DNA of 64,000 nucleotides, taken from the NCBI GenBank assembly GCA_027625915.1, contig JANTQA010000047.1, forward strand, positions 4,774,001 through 4,838,000. The letters run 5' to 3'. Made by a program: the position numbers and the translations under genes. Each line of letters begins with the position of its first letter. The first letter of the stretch is position 1. The stretch comes from Anaeramoeba flamelloides. Lineage: Eukaryota > Metamonada > Anaeramoebidae. Under the pieces are notes generated by a model, which was not told the DNA's origin, made no database searches, and saw only the letters and a program-made list of their open reading frames with translations. Shown here in pieces: positions 12,372-24,190 of the stretch.

Positions 12372-12609
12372 AAACTAATATCTTTTTTTAAAATACTATC
12401 TTTTCATAATAATTTTCTTTAAATACTAATTAATGATAATATTTCAATCGAAACAAGACTTACAAATTTAGATCTCCAATTTAAAAATATGAAAACTTTA
12501 TTTTGGAGATATCAAAAAGGATTATTTTTTTTTAAGAAAATGTTTAAAAATTGATTTATAAATCTTAAATTGTTTCTTCTTTTAATTGATTTTACTTTTA
12601 TTTGTTATT

Positions 12610-12700
12610 AATTATTTCCATTTAAAATTGTATTGGACTTTTTTTCCCGTTTCACTTTTGTTCCCAATTATTAACTTTTTTTTTTAGGTTTTGTTTCAAT
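12610..12700. repeat. Dispersed repeat K, copy 1
   Basis: Block around ttaaaattgtattggacttt, followed by a T run and CCCGTTTCAC. It recurs, diverged, at about 55640-55720. Confidence 0.4.
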
Positions 12701-12939
12701 TTTTTATAATTTTCAAAATATTATTTGCTTTTATTTATCTTATTCTTAAAAAATGTATTATTAATAAGGTTTACTAATTATTGCTCTTAGATTCTGAATA
12801 ATCTAAATTGTCTTTTCATTTATTATTTATGGTGAGTCACAATTTTTGAAATACGGTTTAATGGTAGAATTAACATATTTTCGATAAGTGAAAATAATTT
12901 TTGCAAAAATTATCTAATGTTTATTAATTTATTTTTTTT

Positions 12940-13280
12940 TATCAAAAATGGATTTTTTCACAACTAATTCTCAATTTAGAGACAAATTTAAGAAAGATAT
13001 TTTTCAACTTGGAGGTCTGAATATTGATTCTTCATCCTTTAAATTTTGCAGCAGAATGTAGTTTTTTTTCAGTAGAAATTCTTCAATTTTTTTTAATAAT
13101 ACTAGGATCATTTTGAATTGACAAGATCAACAAAAAGTACGATTTTACTAATCGAATTTTTTTAGATCTTTTAAACATTTGGGTACTAATATTCCTTACA
13201 TTCAATAGCAATGTTTTAATTTTAGACTTATTTGTGATATAGACCATTCCTATATATAATAGTTTCATTAAAACTTGGTT
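12940..13280. repeat. Dispersed repeat J, copy 1
   Basis: About 340 bp that recur on the same strand at 48330-48630. Shared blocks include TTCATCCTTTAAATT, AGGATCATTTT-AATTGA and GATCAACAAAAA. Copies are clearly diverged. No coding capacity; family unknown. Confidence 0.55.
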
Positions 13281-13908
13281 TGTCTCACAAACTTACAGGC
13301 ATATATTATATTTTAACCGAAATTGTAGCAATTTGAAATTACCCTTAACACTTTGTAATTTATTAGAATTTATCTAAGATATGCAAAAAAAAAAAAAAAA
13401 AAAAAAAAAATGATTATAAAGCAATTAAAAGGTATAAACAGATAATAAACAATGCTAAATTAAATATCAAAGCAAAATTTATCTTGGATTTAAAATAAAA
13501 AAAATTTAAAATATTTATTATTTTTATTTTGTGGAGAATTTAACAATTATTTCAGTACTGAACAAAATAATTTTTATTTTTTTTTTTTATTTTTTTTTTA
13601 TTACCAATTAATTCAAAAAAAATTATCAACATTTTTTGATTTCAATTTCTTTTTTTTAAAATCTGAGAAACTCTGCTTTCAATGCTTTTCATTTCAAAAA
13701 ACAATCGAAAATCGACTAATTTACAAAGTTTCTTTTCATTCAAATCAAAAAAAAAAAAAAAAATATTTCAAAATAGAGTTAAAAGATTTAAAAAAGATAA
13801 GTTCAACTACAAAGGTTTGTAAGATTTTTTTTTTGAATTTATCAGTATTAACAAATAATTGTTGAAATAATTATATTTGTTTAGGAAATAATTATCCACA
13901 ATAATACA

Positions 13909-16900
13909 TTATACAAAATAATCCTTTAGATGATTATCAAGAATTGTTTCCATAACATCACTAAATATATTTCCAACCTATAATTGGTTTTTTTTTAATT
14001 TGGTTTATGATAAAAAAAAAATAAATGGATCAGAACAATAAATATTATAAAACCAAAATAAAACCAAAAAAAAAAAAAAAAAAAATCATATACCATTTTT
14101 GTATCTGTACCACATGTAAAATGGTGATAAATTTTTCGGAATTTAAGATATTTTTTTTTAATAAATTTTTTTTTAATAAATTTCGAAGCTTCTTCAAAAT
14201 TATTTTCACCATTAAAATCTGGGAAGCAGTCTGATAAATTTGAACGGATTAAAGATTCCTTGAAAAGATCGACTTTATTAAACATTAGAATTATTGGTGT
14301 TTTTTTAAAATAACGATTTTTTAGTGTTGATTCCCATACCATTAACGATTCATGCATTCGATTAATAGTATTATCTTCATATAATTTTTTTGCAAATTCA
14401 TTAATTCCTATAACAAATATTAATGCATGTACCCCTTCAAAATGATGAATCCATTTTCTTCTTTCATTTCTTTGACCACCAACATCCACAACCCTATTTT
14501 TTTTTTTTTTGTTATTGTATTTTTGAGTGTCATGTGGTTCAAAAAAATTATAATATCCAAATTAATAAATTATATTAAAAATGAAAATACAATATGTAAT
14601 AAAAATCGAAATTAAAATTTAAATTCTTACACCCAATTTTTTTCACCCACGTCAAAGTGTATTTCTTGGATACCAGTTGTTGCAATTCGGCAATTCAGAA
14701 TATCAATATTATTGGGTGAATACGATTTATCAAAAATTCGTCCAGCATTGTCTAAAAAACTTTTATTATAGATTAATATAATTATTATAATAAAGAATAT
14801 AGTTTATTTAGTATTGTTATTATTGTTATTATTTTTATTATCGGCATCATTTGAAAAAAAAAAAGAAATTGCTTCATAAACTGTTCATTTTTTTTTTTTT
14901 TAATTTGTTAAATTTTTTTCTTAATATCAAGAATGATTCTACAGATGAGTAAACATGTATTCTCTATTTTTAGAGTTTTTTATTTTGAAACAAAATATTT
15001 ATTCAATACTTTTGTTTTTAATATATATTTGACTGAATCTTGTATTTGTTTGCTGAAATATACTGTTTTAATAATCATTTGTTTTTTGCATTTTTTTTTT
15101 TTAATTTCAAGAAATTTTATAAATATAAAAATTGTTCGAAATCAAATAATATAAACTAAAATTCAAAATTTTCCACACAGATAAAACGTTCCAAACAATC
15201 GTAATAATACAATTTCATTCAAATTTGAGAAAATTTTGATTTTTGTAAGTTATGAAAATCATTTTTTCATCTTTTAGTTTTTGTTTTCATTTCATTGTTT
15301 GAATTACGTAATTTGTTTCGTTCGATCAAAAATTTTTTTCAACCATCGATATTATGTTAAAGTCGAATTGTATAAATGGAAGAACTCATATAAAATTAGT
15401 TGGTAGTATCTAACCATTTGATCGATCAATATTCCTAATAAAATTTCAACAAATTTACTAATGTATTTTTTTGTTTTGCTCTCTCCAAAATTTTTAACAC
15501 ACCCTTCATTTATTTGTATTGATAATTATTTATTTATTGTTTTGTGAGTATTGTAATTTAATAACAAGTGTTAACATTTCAATTAGTGAATGGTTCTAAT
15601 TTGGTATTTCTTCTATAATTGATTAGATAAGTTTTTTTTTTCACAAATTGAATTTTGGTGTGTTAAAAATTTTGAATTGGAGTTTATTTTCCAATTATGT
15701 AGGATTGTTTTACTTCCATAAAAACTGAAACTAAGTTTTTTTAAATACTTATTTCTTCAGAAAATAATTTCAGATTTTATTTGACAATAATTTATTTTAG
15801 TTTATTTGTAATAATTTTGATTTTACAAGATATTTCATTTTTTGTCTTTTTTGTTTTGTTTTCATTTCCTTTTTTCCAGTTGCCTAATATTTTTCCTTAG
15901 ATCTGGGAATTTTTTTTCAATTGTTGATAGAAGGTTTTGTGTTGAGTTTGTTAAATATAGAAAAATCACATGCAATTGGTCGATGGTATTTTATCATTTG
16001 ATCGATCAACAATTGTTGGTGAAATTTCAACATATTTACCAATATATATTTTTTCAGCTAGTTTCGTTATTTTAGGCACAACAATTTTGATTTTTTTGTT
16101 TCAGTTTTATATATTTTTCTTTTATTTGGAGAAAAATGATTACTTATAAAAAACATTAATACTGGGGGAACTTAAATGTTGTTTTATATTAGGTTTGGTA
16201 AAATATAATAAATTAAGTTTTTTAAATGCCTATTTTTGATTTTGGGTGTGTCTAAATTTTTGATATGGGGTCTGTAATACTTTTGAAATTATTTTTTTCA
16301 CACTTATTTCAAATGAAAGTATTGGTGCCCTAATTTGTAAAAATAAATAGATATTTAAACTTTTTTTGTTTTTCAATTTTTTTGCAAGTTTCCCAAATCA
16401 AGACACATGCAAACACCCAGGCCAAGTAACGACTCGAGAGATAGTATGAAAGTTCAATTTAGTTCAATTTGTTTGGGTTTTAGATCGAATTCGTTGAATC
16501 AATTCAGTCGCATAAGTCCTCGTCGAAGATCTGATCATGAACAAGTTTGGTTGGGTTAGTCAAGATCAAGTCAACCAATTCTTATAATGATTTTTTATTC
16601 TTTTTGCCTCTCCCAAATACCCAAAAAAAAAAAAAAAAAAAAAGAGGGGGAACCAAAGGAACCCAAATAACTTAAAAAGGGAAATTTGCAAAAGGTAAAA
16701 AGTATAAAAAATAAAAAAAAGAGATTCTACAAATCAAGGATCAAATATATAAAAATTTTTCTCTTAAAAAATGGAGTTAATTTTTGAGAATTTTTGTAAT
16801 AACTGTTGCACAAAAAAATTTGTACACAGAAAAAAAGCATTACACTTATTTTGTCAAAATTTATAAATTTAATTGCCAACATTAGTAAAATTGATAAAAA

Positions 16901-19706
16901 CCACTAGAATTTTTTCAAGGTAATAAGAATGCAAATGAGGACTAAAACCTTTGAAGAAGTATATTATCTAACTTTAATTTTCTTGTGATTTCAATTTCAT
17001 CAAGATCCTTTAAATAGAATGCATTAAAAATTAAATTATTTATTTTTGATTGTAAAAAGTGGCAAAAATGAGTAAAAAGTAAAATTTTTTAGACAATTCA
17101 TATCTGACAAATTACAACTTTCAGAGATAATCCTTAATATTTAATCTGAATTATTTTCCGAGTACTTGGGAAAAACTTGATTCTTATTCAGATAAAGCAA
17201 TTGTGAAAATCAACCAATTTCTGATTTTTCGATTTTTCATTGTAAATCTTTAATAGAACCTGAAAAACTTTTTTTTTTAAAAATTAGCATTTAATATCAA
17301 GATTAAGGATTAAAAGTACAAAGTAATTGATATAAAATTCAAAGAACTAACCCAAGTAATACTTATTTTTAAAATAGCATTTAAAATTGCAAAAGATAAA
17401 AAATAGTGATTATTCTTCATTTTATTTGAAGATTTAGTTTTATAATAAAAATTAGATTTTTCAGACCTTCTTTGTGAACGATCTTTACGAAATTGAAATT
17501 ACAAGAAAACTAAAGTTAGATACTATATGTCTTAAAAGGTTTTAGTCCCCATTTGGAGACGTATTATCTTTTAAAAAATTCTGGTGTTTTTGAATAATTT
17601 TACTAATGTTGGCTTTAAAATTTAAAATTTTTGACAAAATAAGTGTGCTGCTTTTTTTCCGTTGACCAATTTTTTTCAATAGTAGTGAAACAATTTTTAG
17701 AGTATATTTTTGTTAAAAAGAAAACTTTTTATTTTCAAAAAGGAGAAAAATTATGAAACATTTTTAACACATTTGTATTCCTAATTTAAATTTTACTGTA
17801 AACATTCAAGGAATTGAGCATCAAAATTTATTTGAACTAAGGCATACCCTTGGGTAGTGAATCAAATTTTGCATTGGAATAAGAAGAGAAAAAATCAAGG
17901 GTTTTAATTTGAAACAAGGGATTTATTCTTGGGATTACGTGTTTTTTCGACAACTGTAGTTTCTGTGAACAATTCTTCGTAGTAATTTAACTCGATATTC
18001 ATTGCCTCTGCTCACCCGAGGTTCAATTTCTTTTCTTTTGTGCCCAATGAGTCAATTATTTTTAATTGAACACTTTTAAATATTTTTTATGATAAAAAGT
18101 ACCCGAATAACGGGCGAAAAATGATTTCTTAATTTACAAGTTTCGTTGAGAAAATTGCGATTTTTTCATTAACTGTAATACTATTTCCTGTAGTCTTCAA
18201 AGTGAGAAGAAACTTGATCGTATATTTGGTGTTTTTAATGACAACAAATTCCATTTAATAAACCATTGGTCGTTTTTGAGAGATTTTTCATTGTGAAAAA
18301 AGTATTATTGTTTTTCTCTTAACATTTCTATTCCAAAACCATTTCCTTTCTTTCTTAAATACAGGCAGACTAGTACTAATTACATCAAATACATTTTCAA
18401 GTTTCTCTGTCATTGTGGAAATACCAGAAAAGTATTTAAATTAATGAAAAAATCACATTTCAAACGAAAAAGCATGAAAAATCCAGTAATCATTTGTGAG
18501 CATTAGAAGAAGAATAAATTTTCTTTTTTCTTTTCATCTATTTATTTGTTTTTTCTGGTTGTTTAGGATTTTTTTTTTTAATGATCTTTTTGAAAAAGAA
18601 TTGCAAAAAATCAATACCATAGAAAGATATGGTTTTCTGTCTTTGTCTGAAGTTACTATCTCATTGGTGATCAGAACTTTTTTAAAAAGTTTTGAGAAAA
18701 TTTAACTTTCTTAAAATTAAACCTAATTATTTGACAAACAAAAATATTCTGGTTCCTGAAAGTGTAATCAAATAAAAATAAACAATCAAAAAAAATATTA
18801 TTTGTTGTAAAGAGAAAAAAAGGGTTTTGAGAAAAGTATTTTTTTTTGAGAAAATTGAAAAAAACGAAAGGTGTTTTAAAAGGAAAAAAAGGGATTCTTG
18901 TTTGAACAAATTTTGAAGAGACTGATGAGATTTTGAAAAAAAAAATAAAGAAATAAAAATAAAGAAGTAACTAAAAAAGAAATAAAAAAAAAGATAAAAA
19001 GAAGAACAAAAATTTACTAATCCGAATTGTCAGGGATTTGGAAGTTGTCTCTTAAATCCCATACATTTTTAATTGCGGGGTCGCTCCATATCTGTTGTAT
19101 AACTATTAGTTGTTTTGTTGAAATCGAAAAATTACGAGGAGCAAATTTCTTCAAGTAATCCTCTGCGATTTTTTGATTTTTCTTTTTGAGTTCTGTTTCT
19201 AATTTTTTGTTTGCTTCGATTAATTGTTTGAGTGAATATTTCACAACACACCGAATTACGGGCTTGTATGAATGAATTTTGTCTTTTGAAAAACCGTCTT
19301 GGTACAAGATTTGGAATTGTTTTACAAAGGTAGATTTCCCAGAATCACCAGTTCCTAGCAAGTGAAAAATTAGATTTTAAGAAATTTGTTTTGTTTTGTG
19401 TTGTATTGTTTTTTGAGTGTTGTCATTGAAAGATTTGAAAAATATTTTGAAGCAAAAGAAAAAATATAAGTAAAGAAAACCAATTTTAATGAAAGAGAAA
19501 AAAAAATAAACAAAAACTGAAACATAAAGAGAATTAACGCGAAAGAACAGGGTTGTCTTGAAAAAAAAAAACAAATCAAATAGTGTGATCTATTTACCCA
19601 GAAGTAATAATCTTATTTCTTTTGCAAGTTTATTTTTTGTTTCTTCCAAAGATTTTTCAATTTTTTTCATTCTTTTTTTTTCACTTTTTGAACCCTGAGT
19701 GCCCAT
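13909..19706 (-). CDS. Heterotrimeric G-protein alpha subunit, 5 exons
   Basis: Membrane-associated GTPase that relays signals from seven-helix receptors. Exons: 19598-19706, 19018-19354, 14631-14759, 14094-14493 and 13909-13977; total 1,044 bp, 347 residues, the usual family length. Visible motifs: MGTQGS at the N-terminus (glycine-2 for myristoylation), P-loop GTGDSGKST (residues 37-45), switch I RIATTG with the catalytic Arg, switch II DVGGQR (195-200, catalytic Gln), NKVD (264-267), TCGTDT (318-323) and the receptor-contacting C-terminal helix ending NHLKDYFV. Intron phases are 1, 2, 2 and 0. The exon 2-3 join reads DNSDYFLDNAGRIF, matching the family. The C-terminus lacks the cysteine modified by pertussis toxin in Gi proteins. 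TCGT replaces the usual TCAT. All nucleotide-binding residues are present, so it should be active. Receptor class cannot be told. Confidence 0.95.
15160..15700 (+). repeat. Dispersed repeat B, copy 1
   Basis: About 540 bp also found at 32790-33330 (same strand) and about 62640-63140 (opposite strand). Shared blocks include AATACAATTTCATTCAAATT, TTTTTTCATCTTTTAGTTT, and CATTTGATCGATCAAT followed by AAATTTCAACAAATTTAC. Non-coding. Family unknown. Confidence 0.6.
15830..16080 (+). repeat. Dispersed repeat C, copy 1
   Basis: Contains ATTTGATCGATCAACAATTG and GAAATTTCAACATATTTACC. An inverted copy lies at 32440-32700. The core resembles that of repeat B, so B and C may be two ends of one element. 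Confidence 0.5.
16745..17760. mobile_element. Element with long imperfect terminal inverted repeats (about 1 kb)
   Basis: The left arm (about 16745-17020) and right arm (about 17460-17760) are inverted copies of about 270 bp, diverged by perhaps a quarter. Matching blocks include GCCAACATTAGTAAAATT, ACTAAAACCTTT and TATCTAACTTTA. The middle is AT-rich and non-coding. It lies inside the giant G-alpha intron. Foldback or MITE-like; the transposase family is unknown. Confidence 0.65.
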
Positions 19707-20227
19707 TTTTTTTCAATTTGTTAAACTCTTTAAAGTTTAATATAAAAAAAAAAAGAAATCAAATCCCAAATTTAAAAAAAATGATAGTTTGAAAAGCGAA
19801 GAAAAGTGAATAAATTCAAAACAAATGTTTTGTTGTCCATTTTCGCAAATTAGTTCTTTTGTGTGATCTCAGTAAAGAAAAAGAGGAACTTATTTCTGTA
19901 ATGTGAAAAACTTTCAGTTGAAAAATAAAAGAAGAACATTTTTTTATACTTTGCAAAACAAGTTTAAAAAGAGATTTTTAAAAAAGTAATCCTGAAAACA
20001 GAAAATACTCTCCAAATTCTTTGTTCTCTAATGATCGGAGCACAAATAATAGCAAAAACATTTCAAAGTTTGTCATTTCAGATTATTCATAAATAATGAG
20101 AAAATGTTTTTTTTGAGGATTTTGTCCTACTTTTGGACCTCAACCCCCAAAAAATAATCAATCCAAAAACGGTAAATATAATCGATTTTGTTTATCCCTG
20201 ATGAAAAGGTCACACAAGAATATTTTG

Positions 20228-20391
20228 CTTGTGTTTGAAGAATAAATGGGAAAGAATATTCACTTCCTTTTCCATTTTTTTTTTAATAATAAAGAGAGTT
20301 TTCAAAGAAGTAGGTTGTAATTTGTGCCTTCACTTGAAAAAGGAAATTGAAAATGAAGTAAAAATTTTTCCCTTTTAAAATTGAAACACAG
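20228..20391. mobile_element. MITE family 2, copy 2 (about 164 bp)
   Basis: The left end cttgtgtttgaagaataaat is inverted at the right end (ATTGAAACACAG). Arms continue through TTCACTTCCTTTTCC and its partner GGAAATTGAAAATGAAGT. Same length as the copy at 2183-2347. Confidence 0.6.
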
Positions 20392-20795
20392 GAGATTTAT
20401 TTTAAACTCTCACAGAAAACCTGTAATAATAGAAAGGAATTTGGAGCTGTTTACACATTTTGATGGTGCTTCTGAGGTTTTGAAGCTTTTCAATACAAAT
20501 TTAAGTGCTAGATAGTAAAAAATTCTTTTTCGCAAATCACAGATTTTCTCAAAAAGAATAAACTATCCTAGAAAAAAAGAAAAACACGAGACAAAAAGTG
20601 AAACACAGTTTTTAATTGGAAACCTTACCGAAAACCAAATTCAATTAAAGATCTAATAATAAATGAGAAAAAAATAAAAGATATAAAAGAAAATGGATTA
20701 CTCACCACAATAACGGTTCAAATAATACTATCATTTGGTATGAGTTTTTCTTTTTGATCAATTCATTAAAAATTTGTTGAAAAAATCAACTCTTT

Positions 20796-20924
20796 TTTTT
20801 TTTTTTTTATTTTGAAGGGAGCAAACTAGTTTCCTCTTACAGCCCTAATTTCTAAATTTTTGTTTCGAAATTTTCATAAAGAGTCATAATTTTCTTTCTC
20901 ATTAACCAATGATAAAATCAATAA
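20796..20924 (-). mobile_element. Severely truncated LINE tail with 16-bp target duplication
   Basis: The perfect direct repeat aaaaaatcaactcttt flanks this insert at 20780-20795 and 20925-20940. The insert is, on the minus strand, only the last roughly 100 bp of the LINE 3' untranslated region (two hairpins) plus a poly(A) tail. This is a classic target-primed reverse transcription product, dead on arrival. Confidence 0.85.
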
Positions 20925-21894
20925 AAAAAATCAACTCTTTATGAGATCTCCTAATACCACATTATCAATTTCTTTTATGAAAATAGGTTTAAATTTTATT
21001 TGTTAGTTTGATTGAAAATAATAGAATTTATTATTTTTTGTCAGTTAATTTATTTCTTCTTTGAATAGATTTTGCTTTTCGTTTTTGGATTCTAGTAATG
21101 TTCTCAATTCATAAACCCGTTTATCTTTTTTTCTCTATATCACTGTTTTTCCTAAATGGTACTTTCAATTTTATCAAGAGTTCTGCACATATTTTGCCGC
21201 CAATAAATAAGTTTATAGTATTAAAATTGAAATTCACCAGATCACAAAATTAGGATCTTCCATTAATTGGTTTTGTTTTGATCTTTTTTTTTTAATGAGG
21301 GACTTTTATATTTTTTTTTTTATTCTCAGGTTTTTTGATTTTTTATAGTTCTATTTTCAAAACATTTCATTAAAAAGAAAATATTTAATAATAAAAAAAT
21401 TATAAAATTTCTGGAAATTGAAAGTAATTAAGCCTTAATCAAACCATACGATTAATTTTACTCATAATAAAAGAAATTAAATATAAAAATTTCAGCAAAT
21501 CTTAATCAAATTTATTTTTTTCAAGTCAAAATTTTGTATAAGTTTCAAAAAAAAAACCCAAAAATGGAGAAAAAAAAATAAAAATTGAATTTGGTAAAGT
21601 TTTTTTTTAAAATGAATTTCTAGATGTTTTTCAAATTTCTTGTTTTCTTTTGTTATTATGATTCCCTTTACAATTATTATCGTTGTTGTTATAGATATTA
21701 TTGTTATTGTAATTATTGTTTTTGTTGTAGTAATTGTAATTGAAATTTTGATTATAATTCTTTTATTGAAATATTTTCACATTTTTACATTGAAATGATT
21801 TTTTAATATTATAACTTATTCTTTTTTTCTTTACAATTAGTATCTGGTACATAATTTTTTTACAATTTTTTTTTTTTTTATTTCAAGATCTATA

Positions 21895-22140
21895 TCCACT
21901 TGGTAAAAAATTGTTATTTTAATGTTATTGAAATGTTAAAATGGTTTTAGAAAAATCATTTTGATTTCTATTAGAAATTTTTTTGATTTTCAATTCGAGA
22001 TCAAAATAACAGTATTTTTTTTTACTCAATTAAATCCCTAAGAATTTTTATTTTTCAAACTATGTTTCACTAGAGAATTTTTCGCTCGGTGGATTTTACT
22101 TCATAAAAATATCAACTATCTCCGGTTATAAATGTTTATA
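21895..22140. repeat. Dispersed repeat L, copy 1
   Basis: About 245 bp recurring on the same strand at 63590-63810. Shared blocks include TTATTTTAATGTTAT, AGAAAAATCATTTTGATTTC and TTTACTTCATA. Non-coding, family unknown. Confidence 0.55.
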
Positions 22141-22319
22141 CTTATTTCTTATTTTTTCTTCAAATTTTTCTTTATAAAACACAATATACAATTGAAAAAA
22201 AAATTAAACGTTTTGAAAGAAACTAAATTTTAATTAAAATAATATCAAATAATAATATCATTTATATTGAAAAATTAATATATTATATAATAACAATTGG
22301 AAAATTCCCCAGAGTTTTC

Positions 22320-22410
22320 ACACAGACAGGAGCCTGATAAATAATCTATTCATTAATAATTAAAAATTCCACAATCTGTGATTAGTAATTGGTACACAGT
22401 GGTTTTTGGG
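22320..22410. repeat. Dispersed repeat I, copy 2
   Basis: Carries aaaaattccacaatctgtga then TTAGTAATTGGTA, matching 3405-3450. Confidence 0.5.
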
Positions 22411-22789
22411 CTTTTTTATTTTTAAATTCAAAACCGCAGAGTAAAATTTTTGATTATATTTAATTTTTTACATTATTGAAGAGATGTTATTCAATAAAAT
22501 GATTCCCTGTTTACTAGTTGTTTTTTTATACATATAATTTTTGTTTTGATTAGAAAACCAAATAGACCCACCAAAAAAAAACAAAAAGTTAGCTAAACCA
22601 CCGCTAGGTTTTCCCGAATTTAAAAAAATTGAGTATAATCTTTGGGTTTTCTCAATTCTTTTAAATTCTGGAAAATAAAGACACCATTCATACTTGAACA
22701 CACTTGATGACACTCTAAGGCACCCCCATTGTTTTTTTTTTTTTTTTTTAAATTTGAGAAATAAACCATGGTTTTATTTTCTTGGGTTT

Positions 22790-23060
22790 TCTGCCCATTT
22801 AAAAAATCAATAGATTTTCGGAAGGTTTTTTTGATTTTTCTATTTATTTGTGAAATCAATAGATTTTCGTTAGGCTTTTTTTGGTTTAGAAATAAACCGA
22901 AAATTTATTAAAATTTTTTGTTTATTTCAAAAAGCAAAAAAAAAAAACCTAGAACACTTCACAAATAAAATATAAAACTCAAAAAAACCTAGAACACTTC
23001 AGAAATAAATATAAAACTCAAAAAAACCTAACGAAAATATATCGATTTTACAAATAAAAC
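22790..23060. repeat. Dispersed repeat N with internal tandem units
   Basis: The block TTTTCGTTAGG appears here in inverted orientations around 22840-22890 and 23025-23040. The segment 22935-23035 carries roughly 38-bp tandem units beginning CTCAAAAAAACCTAGAACAC. A reverse-complement copy lies at 45690-45850 in the FHA/AAA intron. Confidence 0.55.
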
Positions 23061-23879
23061 AGTTAACCCAAAGAATACATAGGCATTTGGAAACACTCTA
23101 AGACACTTTCTGAAAATCTAAAACTTTTCTTTAGAGGCTTTTATTCTAACTAAAATTTATGTAGTATTATGGGTTAAAGTATATCTTTTCTTTAGAAAAT
23201 GAAAAGAAATTTTTCTTTATTTTACACATTTCTTGAGAATTAAAAAATAAACTCTCTTAATATACCCAGGTGTTTATTATATATTATTGAAATTAACTAC
23301 TTAACGAAATTCTGTTGAATACTTGAAAAAAGCTTGTCGGACCATGGCAAAAGGTTTAATAACAATTAACAAATACATACGTTATCTTATTTCTTGGCTT
23401 ATACTAATATTTAATTTCTTAACTAAATTCTTGGGGTAATAGTAGATTCATTTACTTGTATTTAATAACATTAGTTCTAAAGAAGCAACATCAAACAAAA
23501 AATTAATGTTGCTATTTAATAATTTTATTATTAAATAGTTATACTTCAAGATTAAACCATAAAATATTACAATAAATTAAAAATTTAATCACAATATCAA
23601 ATTGATAAAAAAAACTCTAAAAAAAAAGTTATATTTAGAGGTAAAGAAGAAGTAATTTTATTGAATAATCTCTCTTCATTAACATAAAAATAAAGATAAT
23701 TATTAAATAATAATTTTAACGTATGGAATTCCAACAAAATTAGAACTAATGTGATCACATCAAAAAAAAAAATAAATGAAAGGTTATTTGGTTTGAAAGT
23801 TTAAAGATGGTAATATTGTTATATGTTTTAACATATTTTTTTTTTTAGTTTTTAAAAATATTTTAATTCAATTTTATCT

Positions 23880-24190
23880 AAGAAAAAGTATCTATAACCA
23901 TTTTAAAAAAGTAAAAACTTTTTTTTTAATTACTTTGTTAGAATTCAAAAAGTTTGTAAGTTTTGTGTTTGAATAAAGTGTATCCTTTAGTTACAAAAAA
24001 CACTTCTCTTCTCACTCTCACCAAAACCTCACATTTAATGGTTGATCGTTCAGTTTTTTAAAAAACAAAACTTAAAAACTTTTTTAATTCCGAAAAAGTT
24101 TTCACTTTTTTAAAATGTAAAACCCTGATAAAAGTTTTGTAATCACCCACACTCTTTATAAAGAGTTGTAAAACCCCTTTGGTTATTATT
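23880..24190 (+). repeat. Compact copy of the 37.3-38.4 kb inverted-repeat element
   Basis: Blocks such as TTAGAATTCAAAAAGTTTG, CTCACATTTAATGGTTGATC-like and TTAATTCCGAAAAAGTTTTC occur here in the same order as at 37370-37440 and 38140-38300. This copy lacks the roughly 600 bp present in the middle of the other. It has no supported coding region. Confidence 0.55.

Larger units (their letters stand above)
10827..13908. other. Intergenic region between RPB5 start and G-alpha 3' end
   Basis: About 3 kb. It contains a long-inverted-repeat element (11587-12371), a dispersed repeat (12610-12700), a second dispersed repeat (12940-13280) and poly(A) runs (13386-13410). The roughly 150 bp directly upstream of 10826 would carry the RPB5 promoter, but I see no recognisable element in it. 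Confidence 0.6.
14760..19017 (-). other. Giant intron 2 of G-alpha (4,258 bp)
   Basis: GTAAAT donor (minus, from 19017) and an AAAAG acceptor ending at 14760; phase 2. It contains dispersed repeats B and C (about 15160-16080), a roughly 1-kb element with long inverted arms (16745-17760), and three patches of less AT-rich, higher-complexity sequence (about 16395-16600, 17930-18060 and 18365-18440) with short open frames on both strands. None of these is called as a gene. Confidence 0.9.

Noticed and set aside
19018-19354. Exon 2-3 of G-alpha joined at the AG just before ACAATGCT (14752)
   Set aside because: That AG gives the wrong phase. The AG at 14760 restores the frame and the expected residues YFLDNAGRIF.
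22468-22859. Two overlapping minus-strand frames of about 80 codons
   Set aside because: Located next to and within repeat N, with no recognisable domain and mixed low complexity.
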